Positions 1-8,679 of a DNA stretch of 64,000 nucleotides are shown piece after piece. A program made the position numbers and the translations under genes. Positions within the stretch are counted from its first letter, which is position 1. Every line of letters begins with the position of its first letter. Origin of the DNA: VBDM01 sp035702665 (GTDB lineage Bacteria > Pseudomonadota > Gammaproteobacteria > Burkholderiales > SG8-39); the NCBI GenBank assembly GCA_035702665.1, contig DASSQD010000080.1, forward strand, positions 8,879 to 72,878. Direction: 5' to 3'. The notes beneath the pieces were generated by a model that searched no databases, had not been told where the DNA came from, and saw nothing but the letters and a program-made list of their open reading frames with translations.

Positions 1-2847
1 AGGGCACTGAAGCAGAACCTGCTCTGGCTCTTGCGGCGTAACGAAGCCCAGGGCGAGGCGCAGCGCCACGCGCGCGAGGTCGAACGCATCGGGATCGAGC
101 TCGAGTCCGAAACCGCGCACTTGCGGGAGAGCGAGCGCGAGCTCGAGCGGGCGCGCGCCGAGCACTACGCGGCGGGCGATGCTCTGGCCTCGGCGCAGGG
201 CGAGCTCTACGGCGCCAACGCCGACGTTTCGCGTCTAGAAACAGAGATACGCTACGTCGCCGAGTCACGGCAACGGATCGAAGCGCAACTCGTACAGGTT
301 CGCGCGCAGCGCGACGCCGGCGGGCGCAATGAAGTCGAACAGCGCGAGGCGCTGCGCGGCTGGGAGACGCGGCTGGCGGAGTCGCGCGACGCCGTGGAGC
401 GAACGAAGCGCCGGCTCGAGGAAGAGAAGGTCACGCTGCCGCAGTCGGAGCAGGCGGTGCGCCTGCTCCTTGGACGGATCGCGGGCGAGCGCGAGTTGAT
501 CGCCCAGGCCGAGCAAGCGTTCCAGGTCAAGCAGGCGCACCTGGAGCACGCCAACAAGACCTTGCAGTCCCTGGAGCAGCGCGGCGAAAAGTTGCTCGCC
601 GAGCGCTCGGAGCTGGCCGCGCCCGACGTCGAGGCGATGGCGCGGCTGGGTGAGGAGCTGGAGCGGAGCCGCGCCGAGCTCTCGAAGCAGGAAGCGCTGC
701 TGGCCCAGCTCGAGGAAGCGCGCGCTTCGGTCGAGGAGCGGCGCCGCGCCGGCACCGACACGTTGCAGTCGTTCGAGCGGGAGCTTTCGGTCCTGGAGGG
801 CAAGGTTGCCGCGCTCCAGAAGATCCAGAGTCACGTCGAGGAGAACAGCAAGCTCCAGGACTGGATCGCGCGCCACCAGCTCGCATCCAGGCCGCGGTTG
901 TGGCAGAAGATACGCGTCGACCAGGGCTGGGAAGCCGCGGTCGAGTCGGTGCTGCGCGAGCGCCTGCACGCTATGGAAATGTCCGACCCCGAGCTGTTGC
1001 AGCGCCTGCTGGAGGATCCGCCGCCGGCGCGCGTGAGCGCCTTCAGCACGGGCACCGATGCGGAGCTCGAGCGAGAGAAGGGCCTCACCCCGCTCGCAGA
1101 CTACGTCAAGGCGTCCGACGCATCGGTGGGAGCGGTGGTTTCCACCTGGCTCGCGCCGTATTATGCGGTCGAGGGCGTGCCGCGCCTGCTCACCCGCATG
1201 GGGCTGCCGCCCCACGCTGTTCTGGTGAACCGCGAAGGGCATCAGTTCAGCCGCTTCGGGGTCAGCTTCCACGCGGCCGATCCCGCCGACAGCGGCATTC
1301 TCGCGCGCCAGCGGGAGATCGAGGCGCTGCAGCAGGAATCGGCCCGCCGCGAGGATGAGATCGGGAGGATGCGTCAGGAGCTGTCCGGTCTCGAGCATTC
1401 GCTGGGTGAGCATGACGAGGGGCTCGCAAGACTGCGCGCGGCGGGCATGGCGCTCAAGCAGCGCCACCATGAGCGCGAGCTCGAGCACCTCAAGCTCGCC
1501 CAGGGGCAGGACCGCTATCAGGAGCGCAGTCGCCAGATCGAGGGAGAACTGGCGGAGATCGCCGCGCACCAGGCTCATGAGCGCGCCGCCCAGGGCACCG
1601 CGGAGACGAGCCTTGAGCAGCACCAGGCGGAGATCGACGAGCTTTACCATCGGGTCGAGCAGACCCAGAAGGGGCACGAAGACGCCGAGGGCCGGTTGGA
1701 GCGGCAGCGGCAGGTGGTGCTGCAGGCCGAACGCGACAGCCAGCAGGCGACGTTCGATGAAAGGGAGTGTGTAAGCAAAATCAATGATATAACGTCATCT
1801 CTTAATTCGATACATGAACAAATAGCTCAAGCAGACCAGAGCCTGGAGCAGCTTCAGGCAGACCTCGCGAGCATCGACGATCAGGCCTTGCGGAACCAGT
1901 TGCAGAGAGGGCTGGAGGCGCGGAGCGCACGCGAGCAGAGCCTCGCGGGGGCACGTAACCTTCAGGAGGAGGTCGCAGCCCAACTGCGCGCCTTCGAGGA
2001 GGCACGGCTCGCCAGCGAGCAGAAGCTGCAGCCGCTGCGCGACCGCATCGCCGAGATGCGTCTCAAGGAGCAGGCCGCGCGCATCAACGCAGAGCAGTTC
2101 GAGGCGCAGCTGCGCGAGGCCGGCGCCGACGAAGCGGCCTTGACGGCGGCGATGAAGGAGGGACAGAAGGCCGCTCCGCTGCAGGGGGAGATCACGCGGC
2201 TCACCAACGCGATCACCGAGCTGGGAGCGATCAACATGGCTGCCCTCGAAGAGCTCACCGCCAGCCAGGAACGCAAGCAGTTCCTCGACGCGCAAGCCGC
2301 GGACCTGGGCGCGGCGCTCGAGACGCTGGAGAACGCGATTCGCCGCATCGACCGGGAGACGCGGGATCTGCTGCAGACGACCTTCGATACCGTGAACAGG
2401 CACTTCGGCGACATGTTTCCTGCGCTTTTCGGCGGGGGAGAGGCCCAGCTCATCATGACCGGCGAGGAGATCCTCGACTGCGGCGTGCAGGTGATGGGGC
2501 GGCCACCGGGCAAGAAGAACAGCACGATCCATCTGCTCTCGGGAGGCGAAAAGGCGCTCACGGCGATCGCGCTGGTCTTCTCGATGTTCCAGCTCAACCC
2601 GGCGCCGTTCTGCCTGCTCGACGAGGTAGACGCGCCGCTGGACGATGCCAACACCGAGCGCTTCTGCAACCTGGTCACCAAGATGTCGCAGCAGACCCAG
2701 TTCCTTTTCATCAGTCACAACAAGATCACCATGGAGATGGCGCACCAGCTGGTCGGCGTCACCATGCAGGAGCGCGGGGTTTCGCGCGTCGTGGCGGTGG
2801 ACATCGAGGAAGCGTTGAAGCTGCGGGAAGAGCCCGCCGCCGCCTAA
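1..2847 (+). CDS. smc: Chromosome partition protein Smc, C-terminal part (5' end outside window)
   Basis: Open from the left edge in frame 1, so the N-terminal ATPase half with Walker A is missing. What is visible is a long Glu/Arg/Gln-rich coiled coil, a hinge-like globular stretch (about nt 880-1300, with WQKIRVDQGWEAAVESVL), a second coiled coil, and the C-terminal ABC head. The head carries the signature LSGGEKALTA (nt 2536 on) and Walker B CLLDEVDAPLDD (nt 2611 on). Smc dimers compact and organise the chromosome with ScpA/ScpB. It is followed 12 bp later by zipA, the usual beta/gammaproteobacterial order. A patch at nt 1767-1834 has clearly lower GC than the rest of the gene but keeps the frame. 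Family assignment is secure. Confidence 0.97.
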   Translation, partial: RALKQNLLWLLRRNEAQGEAQRHAREVERIGIELESETAHLRESERELERARAEHYAAGDALASAQGELYGANADVSRLETEIRYVAESRQRIEAQLVQVRAQRDAGGRNEVEQREALRGWETRLAESRDAVERTKRRLEEEKVTLPQSEQAVRLLLGRIAGERELIAQAEQAFQVKQAHLEHANKTLQSLEQRGEKLLAERSELAAPDVEAMARLGEELERSRAELSKQEALLAQLEEARASVEERRRAGTDTLQSFERELSVLEGKVAALQKIQSHVEENSKLQDWIARHQLASRPRLWQKIRVDQGWEAAVESVLRERLHAMEMSDPELLQRLLEDPPPARVSAFSTGTDAELEREKGLTPLADYVKASDASVGAVVSTWLAPYYAVEGVPRLLTRMGLPPHAVLVNREGHQFSRFGVSFHAADPADSGILARQREIEALQQESARREDEIGRMRQELSGLEHSLGEHDEGLARLRAAGMALKQRHHERELEHLKLAQGQDRYQERSRQIEGELAEIAAHQAHERAAQGTAETSLEQHQAEIDELYHRVEQTQKGHEDAEGRLERQRQVVLQAERDSQQATFDERECVSKINDITSSLNSIHEQIAQADQSLEQLQADLASIDDQALRNQLQRGLEARSAREQSLAGARNLQEEVAAQLRAFEEARLASEQKLQPLRDRIAEMRLKEQAARINAEQFEAQLREAGADEAALTAAMKEGQKAAPLQGEITRLTNAITELGAINMAALEELTASQERKQFLDAQAADLGAALETLENAIRRIDRETRDLLQTTFDTVNRHFGDMFPALFGGGEAQLIMTGEEILDCGVQVMGRPPGKKNSTIHLLSGGEKALTAIALVFSMFQLNPAPFCLLDEVDAPLDDANTERFCNLVTKMSQQTQFLFISHNKITMEMAHQLVGVTMQERGVSRVVAVDIEEALKLREEPAAA
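1767..1834 (+). other. AT-rich patch inside the smc coiled coil
   Basis: I count 23 G/C in 68 bases, about 34 percent, in a gene that is otherwise strongly GC-rich. The reading frame is intact and the encoded stretch (KINDITSSLNSIHEQIAQ) is still coiled-coil-like. Codons such as ATA, TTA, AAA and AAT are used here and hardly elsewhere in the gene. Confidence 0.6.
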
Positions 2848-2859
2848 AGGAAACCTGAC

Positions 2860-3915
2860 ATGGGCGAGCTGCAATTCGGCCTAATCGCCATCGGGACTCT
2901 GGTCGTGGCAGGCGTCTTCTTCTACAACAAATGGCAGGAAAGACGCTACCGGCGCCAAGCCGAGGCCGCGTTCGGGTCGCGCCACGAGGACGTGCTGATG
3001 CGCTCGAGCGGCGAAGGACCGCGCATGGACACCGGGGCGGTCGAGCGCATCGAGCCGATGCTGTCGTCCCTGGGCGCGGCGCCTGATCCCGCCGGCGCGT
3101 CGAGGCAAGTGCTCGCCGAATCGATCGATTTCATCATTCCGATCGAGAGCACGGATGACGTTCCCGGAGCCGCGGTGTTGGACGCGGCTGCCGCGGCGCT
3201 CGACCGCTGCCCGAGATCGGTTCATCTGGAGGGATTCGACGAGAAGCTCGCCTCTTGGGAGCTGATCGACCCGGAGCGCAGCTATTCGAGAATGCGCGCG
3301 GGGCTACAGCTCGTGGACCGGCGCGGGCCCGCGGACCTGGACGAGATCGCCGCTTTCGGGGCGGCGGTCGAGGAGGCGGCGGGTTCGCTCGGCATGCTCG
3401 CGACCATGCCTGATCCGGGGCAGGCGCTTGCGCTCGCCAAGGATCTCGACCGTTTCTGCGGCGACGTCGACATCCGCATCGCGGTGCACTTGGTGAACGA
3501 CGACGCGCCTTTTCCGGGCGCCAAGGTGGACGCTGCGGCCAAGGGTTCCGGGTTCGAGCTCGACGAGCCCGACGGGAAGTTCCGTTGCCGGGACGAAGCC
3601 GGCGCCGTGATATGCGCGCTCGCCAACCTCGAGCCGATCCCCTTCAAGGTCGACAGCCTCGAGACTCTGTCCACGCGCGGGGTCACCCTCGAGCTCGATG
3701 TACCGCGGGCGCCGCACAGCGCTTTTGCGCGCTTCCGCGAGCTGTCCGAACGGCTCGCCCGGCAGCTCAACGCGCGGGTCGTTGACGACAACCGCCAGCC
3801 CCTGGGAGCGGGCGCGTTCGATGCGATCGGCACGCAGCTCCAGGCGGTGCACAGAGCGATGGAGGCGCGCGGCTTCGCTCCCGGCGGAGCGCTCGCGCTG
3901 CGGCTGTTCTCCTGA
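2860..3915 (+). CDS. zipA: Cell division protein ZipA homologue
   Basis: A 351-residue protein with one N-terminal membrane segment (about residues 5-21, FGLIAIGTLVVAGVFF), a basic linker (RRYRRQ), a low-complexity region, and a C-terminal ZipA_C-type domain of roughly 130 residues. ZipA anchors FtsZ polymers to the inner membrane at the septum. The ATG follows AAAGGAAA at good spacing. The stop overlaps the ligA start by one base (TGATG), so the two are translationally coupled. The position between smc and ligA is the strongest support, because ZipA sequences diverge quickly. Confidence 0.85.
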   Translation: MGELQFGLIAIGTLVVAGVFFYNKWQERRYRRQAEAAFGSRHEDVLMRSSGEGPRMDTGAVERIEPMLSSLGAAPDPAGASRQVLAESIDFIIPIESTDDVPGAAVLDAAAAALDRCPRSVHLEGFDEKLASWELIDPERSYSRMRAGLQLVDRRGPADLDEIAAFGAAVEEAAGSLGMLATMPDPGQALALAKDLDRFCGDVDIRIAVHLVNDDAPFPGAKVDAAAKGSGFELDEPDGKFRCRDEAGAVICALANLEPIPFKVDSLETLSTRGVTLELDVPRAPHSAFARFRELSERLARQLNARVVDDNRQPLGAGAFDAIGTQLQAVHRAMEARGFAPGGALALRLFS

Positions 3916-5996
3916 TGGGGAGCGGCGAAAAGATCCGCCGGCGCGCGGAGGAGCTTCGCCGGGATATCGAAGCCCACAACTACCGCTACTACGTCCTCGA
4001 CGACCCGAGCATCTCCGATGCGGAGTTCGACGGGCTCTTCCGTGAGCTCGCCGCCCTGGAGGCGGCGCATCCGGAGCTGGTCACCCCCGACTCGCCCACG
4101 CAGCGCGTAGGAGGCGCACCGCTTGCGGAATTCCCTCCGGTTGTGCATCGCAGCCCCATGCTGTCCCTCAACAACGCGTTCACCACGGAGGATGTGGCAG
4201 GATTCGACCGTCGTGTGCGCGAGGCGCTGCGCAAGGACGGGGTCGAGTACGCGGCCGAGCCGAAGTTCGACGGCCTGGCGATCAGCCTGCGGTACGAAGG
4301 CGGCCGGTTTGTGCAGGGCGCGACGCGCGGCGACGGGCACACCGGGGAGGACGTGACCGCCAACCTGAAAACGGTGCGAGCGATCCCTCTGAAGCTCCGC
4401 GGCGCGAAGCCGCCCGCCTCGCTCGAGGTGCGCGGCGAGGTTATCATGTACAAGGCCGACTTCGAACGTATCAACGCCCTCCAGCGCGAGCGCGGCGAGA
4501 AGGAATTCGTCAACCCGCGCAACACGGCCGCAGGCGCGCTGCGCCAGCTCGACCCGAAGATGACGGCCGAACGCCCGCTGCGGTTCTTCGCCTACGGCAT
4601 CGGCGACGCCAGCGCCTTGCAGTTCGGACGCCATAGCGAAATCCTCGCTTGGCTGGCGGAGGCCGGCCTGCCCGTGTCGGCCGAGCGCGCAACGGTCAAC
4701 GGGCTGCCGGGTCTGCTTGCCTTCTACACGAGCATGGGTGAGAAGCGCGACCGCCTGCCGTATGCGATCGACGGGGTCGTGTACAAGGTGAACGATCTCG
4801 CGGACCAGCGCGCGCTCGGCTTCGTGTCGCGCGCGCCCAGATTCGCGATCGCCCACAAGTACGCGCCGGAGGAGGCGACCACCGAGGTGCTCGACATCGA
4901 AGTCCAGGTCGGGCGCACGGGGACGCTTACGCCGGTGGCGCGTCTCAAGCCGGTCAGCGTGGGCGGGGCCACGGTGACCAACGCCACGCTGCACAACGAG
5001 GACGATGTGCGCCGCAAGGACGTGTGGCGCAGGGACGTCGTGGTCGTGCGCCGGGCGGGCGATGTGATTCCCGAGGTCGTGGGTGTTTCCAAGCACGGTC
5101 CCCGCGAGAGCGCGGATCGGTTCGAGATGCCCTCGCGCTGCCCGGTCTGCGGCTCGGAGGTCGTGCGACTCGAAGGCGAGGCTGCCACGCGCTGCACCGG
5201 AGGGCTCTTTTGCGCGGCCCAGCGCAAGGGCGCACTGCTGCACTTCGCCTCGCGCCGTGCCATGGACATCGAGGGCGTGGGCGAGAAGCTGGTCGACCAG
5301 CTGGTCGACCAGCAGGTCGTGCGCACTCCCGCGGACCTGTACCGCTTGAGCGCAGGCGCGCTCGCCGGACTCGATAGAATGGGCGAGAAATCGGCCCGGA
5401 ACGTCGTGTCGTCGATCGACGCATCGAAGCAACGGCCTCTGGCGCGATTCGTATACGCGCTCGGCATTCCGGGCGTCGGCGAGGAGGTCGCCAGGATACT
5501 CGCCAGGCATTTCGGAACGCTCGACGCCCTGCTCGAGGCGGACTGGACGGAACTGGCGGAGAGGAAGAAGACGATCCAGAAGGAGAACGCGGGAAGAAAG
5601 CGCAGGGGAGAAGTGCCGCATTCCCCGGTGCTCGAAGGCGTGGGGCCGGAGTTGATGGAGAGCCTGGCGAAGTTCCTCTCGCAGAAGCACAATCAGCAGG
5701 TCATACGGCAACTGACCTCGCACGTGCGAGTTCAGACGGAGGAGCGTCCGAGGACGGGCGGGCTGAGCGGGAAAGTGTTCGTCCTTACCGGGACCCTAGC
5801 CGGGCTCACTCGCCAGGAAGCCACGGAGATGATAGAAAGCCGCGGCGGCAAGGTGACGGGCTCGGTGTCGGGCCAGACCGACTACGTCGTCGCCGGTGCG
5901 GAGGCGGGAAGCAAGCTGGAAAAGGCCCGCAAGCTCGGCATCGCCGTCGTCGACGAGGAAGAGCTGCGAAGGATCTTGAGGGAGTCTCGAGCATGA
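3915..5996 (+). CDS. ligA: NAD-dependent DNA ligase LigA
   Basis: A 693-residue ligase that seals nicks during replication and repair, using NAD+ as adenylate donor. Domain Ia motif HNYRYYVLDDPSISDAEFD lies near residues 21-39. The adenylation motif KFDG has its lysine at residue 117. OB fold, Cys4 zinc finger (CPVCGS...CTGGLFC), helix-hairpin-helix repeats and a C-terminal BRCT domain (LSGKVFVLTGTLAGLTRQEA on) follow in order. Near nt 5289-5313 a perfect 12-bp palindrome (CTGGTCGACCAG) is tandemly repeated and encodes LVDQLVDQ. The stop overlaps galU by 4 bases (ATGA). Confidence 0.97.
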   Translation: MGSGEKIRRRAEELRRDIEAHNYRYYVLDDPSISDAEFDGLFRELAALEAAHPELVTPDSPTQRVGGAPLAEFPPVVHRSPMLSLNNAFTTEDVAGFDRRVREALRKDGVEYAAEPKFDGLAISLRYEGGRFVQGATRGDGHTGEDVTANLKTVRAIPLKLRGAKPPASLEVRGEVIMYKADFERINALQRERGEKEFVNPRNTAAGALRQLDPKMTAERPLRFFAYGIGDASALQFGRHSEILAWLAEAGLPVSAERATVNGLPGLLAFYTSMGEKRDRLPYAIDGVVYKVNDLADQRALGFVSRAPRFAIAHKYAPEEATTEVLDIEVQVGRTGTLTPVARLKPVSVGGATVTNATLHNEDDVRRKDVWRRDVVVVRRAGDVIPEVVGVSKHGPRESADRFEMPSRCPVCGSEVVRLEGEAATRCTGGLFCAAQRKGALLHFASRRAMDIEGVGEKLVDQLVDQQVVRTPADLYRLSAGALAGLDRMGEKSARNVVSSIDASKQRPLARFVYALGIPGVGEEVARILARHFGTLDALLEADWTELAERKKTIQKENAGRKRRGEVPHSPVLEGVGPELMESLAKFLSQKHNQQVIRQLTSHVRVQTEERPRTGGLSGKVFVLTGTLAGLTRQEATEMIESRGGKVTGSVSGQTDYVVAGAEAGSKLEKARKLGIAVVDEEELRRILRESRA

Positions 5997-6856
5997 AAAA
6001 AGTGACCAAAGCCGTTTTTCCCGTGGCCGGCATGGGCAGCCGGTTCCTGCCGGCGACCAAGGCGAGTCCGAAGGAGATGATGCCGATCGTGGACAAGCCG
6101 CTGATCCAGTACGCAGTCGAGGAAGCGGTCGCGGCCGGCATCCAGGACATGGTTTTCATCACCGGCCGGAACAAACGCGCGATCGAGGATCACTTCGACA
6201 AGGCCTACGAGGTGGAGGCTGAGCTCGCGGCGCGCGGCAAGAACGATCTGCTCGCGCTGATCCAAGGTGTCATCCCGAAATCGGTCAACTGCATCTACAT
6301 ACGCCAGCCCGAGCCGCTGGGCCTGGGGCACGCCGTGCTGTGCGCGCAGGCCGCCGTCAACGACGAGGTCTTCGCGGTGATCCTCGCCGACGATCTGATC
6401 GACGGCAGCCCTCCCGCGCTGCAGCAGATGACCGAGTTGTTCGAGAGGCACCAGTCGTCCATGGTCGCGGTGCAGCAGGTGCGGCGCGAGCACACGGCGC
6501 AATACGGCATCGTCAAGACCGAGGCGGTTACCGAGAATCTCGAGCGCGTCATGGGGATCGTCGAGAAGCCCAAGCCCGAGGCCGCGCCGTCCACGCTCGC
6601 GGTGGTCGGCCGCTACATCCTCACCCCGCGGGTCTTTCATCACCTCTCCAAGGCGCAACCGGGGGCGGGGGCCGAGATCCAGCTGACCGACGCGATCGCA
6701 TCGCTCCTGACGGAAGACCGGGTGCTCGCTTACCGCTTCAAAGGCACGCGCTACGACTGCGGCTCGAAGCTCGGCTACCTGCAGGCGACGGTCGCTTACG
6801 GGCGCAAGCACCCCGAGGTGGGAAAGGCGTTCGAGGACTTTCTCAAGACGCTGTGA
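5993..6856 (+). CDS. galU: UTP-glucose-1-phosphate uridylyltransferase GalU
   Basis: A 287-residue nucleotidyltransferase making UDP-glucose from UTP and glucose-1-phosphate for polysaccharide and lipopolysaccharide synthesis. The N-terminal nucleotide-binding motif GMGSRFLPATKASPKEMMP and the downstream VDKPLIQY segment are typical of bacterial GalU. The ATG overlaps the ligA stop (ATGA). UDP-sugars are also the donor type used by SenB-like enzymes, but no direct link is shown by this position. Confidence 0.95.
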   Translation: MKKVTKAVFPVAGMGSRFLPATKASPKEMMPIVDKPLIQYAVEEAVAAGIQDMVFITGRNKRAIEDHFDKAYEVEAELAARGKNDLLALIQGVIPKSVNCIYIRQPEPLGLGHAVLCAQAAVNDEVFAVILADDLIDGSPPALQQMTELFERHQSSMVAVQQVRREHTAQYGIVKTEAVTENLERVMGIVEKPKPEAAPSTLAVVGRYILTPRVFHHLSKAQPGAGAEIQLTDAIASLLTEDRVLAYRFKGTRYDCGSKLGYLQATVAYGRKHPEVGKAFEDFLKTL

Positions 6857-6866
6857 TTCCGTTCCC

Positions 6867-7412
6867 ATGACCCCCGAAGAGTCCTGGAGAGTCCTCGAGA
6901 CCGCGGACCTGTTGTGCGACGAATCGCAGGTGCGGGAGGCGATCACCAGGCTCGCGGCCGAAATCACCGTGAAGCTCAAGGACCGCTTTCCGCTCGTGCT
7001 CGCCGTCATGGGCGGGTCGATCTTCTTCGCCGGGAATCTGCTGCCGCTGCTGCGCTTCCCGCTGGAATTCGACTATATCCAGGCGTCGCGATATGGCAGG
7101 GCCACCTCGGGGGGGAAGATCGTGTGGACGGTAGAGCCCGGCGAAAACGTGAAAGGCCGCACCGTGCTTGTGCTGGACGACATCCTTGACGGCGGTGAAA
7201 CGCTCGCCGCAATACGCGATCGCGTGAAGCGGCTCGGCGCGGCGGAGATCTTCAGCGCCGTGCTCACCGACAAGGAGATCGGACGGGCGAAGCCCGCCGT
7301 TCCCGATTTCGTGGGGCTGAAGCTCCCGAACCGCTATGTCTTCGGCTGCGGAATGGACGTGTCCGGAGCGTGGCGCAATCTTCCCGCGATCTACGCCGTC
7401 AAGGGAACCTGA
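6867..7412 (+). CDS. hpt: Hypoxanthine-guanine phosphoribosyltransferase
   Basis: A 181-residue type I phosphoribosyltransferase. The PRPP-binding loop VLVLDDILDGGETL is clear, and the fold follows the hypoxanthine-guanine subgroup (VMGGSIFFAGNLLP near the N-terminus). It converts hypoxanthine or guanine plus PRPP to IMP or GMP. It lies 10 bp after galU and 5 bp before mtnP. The neighbour is telling: a methylthioinosine phosphorylase would release hypoxanthine, which this enzyme can recapture. Base specificity is inferred from family and context. Confidence 0.85.
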   Translation: MTPEESWRVLETADLLCDESQVREAITRLAAEITVKLKDRFPLVLAVMGGSIFFAGNLLPLLRFPLEFDYIQASRYGRATSGGKIVWTVEPGENVKGRTVLVLDDILDGGETLAAIRDRVKRLGAAEIFSAVLTDKEIGRAKPAVPDFVGLKLPNRYVFGCGMDVSGAWRNLPAIYAVKGT

Positions 7413-7417
7413 GGCGA

Positions 7418-8152
7418 ATGCTCGCGATCATCGGCGGCACCGGGCTGACGCAGCTCGCCAACCTCGAGGTCTCGCGCCGGCAGGCGGTGCGCACTCCCTA
7501 CGGAGATCCCTCGGGTCCGCTCACTTTCGGCGCGATCCGGGGCGTTCCCGTAGTTTTCCTCGCGCGCCATGGCGACGCGCACACGATCGCGCCGCACCAA
7601 ATCAACTACCGCGCCAACCTCTGGGCGCTGAAGGAGCACGGCGCCCGCGAGGTCGTGTCGGTGGCCTCCGTCGGCGGTATTCGCACCGACCTCGGGCCGG
7701 GAACGATAGTCGTCCCCGACCAGATCATCGACCGCACATGGGGGCGGATGCACACTTTCTTCGAGAATCAGACGGCCGTGAAGCACATCGACTTCACGGA
7801 GCCGTATACGCCGGCGCTGCGGGGGCGTCTCCTTGCCGCCGCGAAAAAGAGCGGCGAAGCAGCGCGGGACGGCGGCGTCTACGCCGCGACGCAGGGCCCG
7901 CGCCTCGAGACCGCCGCAGAGATCGATAGCCTCGAGAAGGAGGGCGCGCACATCGTGGGCATGACCGGGATGCCCGAAGCGTCGCTCGCGCGTGAGACCG
8001 ACCTCGCCTACGCGGCGCTCGCGGTCGTCGTCAACCACGCGGCGGGCCGGGGCGCCAGCGCCCGTGGTATACAGATGCAGCAGATCGAAGAGGTGCTGAA
8101 GAACACCATGGAAAGGGTGCGCAGGATCATTGAAGCCCTGGTGACCGCATGA
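7418..8152 (+). CDS. mtnP: S-methyl-5'-thioinosine (or thioadenosine) phosphorylase
   Basis: A 244-residue nucleoside phosphorylase of the MTAP/PNP family beginning MLAIIGGTGL. The phosphate-binding N-terminus, the HQINYRANLWAL segment, the GPRLETAAEI segment and the C-terminal VVNHAAGRG are visible. MTAP enzymes acting on 6-aminopurines generally carry Asp in that C-terminal position. The Asn seen here fits a 6-oxopurine such as methylthioinosine, as known for the Pseudomonas enzyme; this is inference. I chose the ATG at 7418 rather than an upstream TTG because it starts exactly at the conserved N-terminus just after hpt. Products would be hypoxanthine and 5-methylthioribose-1-phosphate. It overlaps def by 4 bases. 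Confidence 0.85.
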   Translation: MLAIIGGTGLTQLANLEVSRRQAVRTPYGDPSGPLTFGAIRGVPVVFLARHGDAHTIAPHQINYRANLWALKEHGAREVVSVASVGGIRTDLGPGTIVVPDQIIDRTWGRMHTFFENQTAVKHIDFTEPYTPALRGRLLAAAKKSGEAARDGGVYAATQGPRLETAAEIDSLEKEGAHIVGMTGMPEASLARETDLAYAALAVVVNHAAGRGASARGIQMQQIEEVLKNTMERVRRIIEALVTA

Positions 8153-8679
8153 TCCGCGAAGTCCTCAGGATGGGCGATCCGCGGCTGCTCGAGCAGTCGA
8201 AGCCGGTGCAGTCCCTCGGGACGCCGGAGCTGCGCGAACTGATCGTCGACATGCGCGACACCATGGCGCACCTGAACGGGGCGGGCCTAGCCGCGCCGCA
8301 GATCGGCGTGCTGCTGCGCGTGGTGATCTTCGGCCTCACGCGCAACCCGCGCTACCCGGACGCGGAGGAGGTGCCGGACACGGTGCTAGTCAATCCGGTG
8401 ATCACGCCGATCGGCGACGAGATGGAGGAGGCCTGGGAAGGCTGCCTGTCGGTGCCGGGGATGCGCGGCGTGGTGCCGCGGTACAGACGACTGCGCTATC
8501 GTGGGGTCGACGAATCGGGCAGTCCTATCGACCGGACAGTCGAAGGATTCCACGCGCGCGTGGTCCAGCACGAGTGCGACCACCTGGACGGCATCCTCTA
8601 TCCGATGCGCATCCGCGACCTGTCGCAGTTCGGCTTCTCCGATGTCCTCTTTCCGGGGCAGGACCTCGGAGACGAGTAG
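8149..8679 (+). CDS. def: Peptide deformylase
   Basis: A 176-residue metalloenzyme that removes the N-formyl group from nascent proteins. All three family motifs are intact: GAGLAAPQIG, EGCLSVPG and QHECDHLDG (metal ligands Cys and two His, catalytic Glu). It starts in the mtnP stop (ATGA) and ends one base before the convergent glnD stop. It is not next to fmt, so the genome may carry a second def copy elsewhere. Confidence 0.94.
   Translation: MIREVLRMGDPRLLEQSKPVQSLGTPELRELIVDMRDTMAHLNGAGLAAPQIGVLLRVVIFGLTRNPRYPDAEEVPDTVLVNPVITPIGDEMEEAWEGCLSVPGMRGVVPRYRRLRYRGVDESGSPIDRTVEGFHARVVQHECDHLDGILYPMRIRDLSQFGFSDVLFPGQDLGDE

Noticed and set aside
5289..5313. Tandem 12-bp palindrome in ligA as a recombination or regulatory site
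   Set aside because: It encodes an in-frame LVDQLVDQ in a conserved domain and can be explained by coding sequence.
3282..5723. Long open frame on the minus strand opposite zipA and ligA
   Set aside because: It mirrors genuine genes on the + strand, has low-complexity Arg/His/Leu-rich translation, and is expected in GC-rich DNA.
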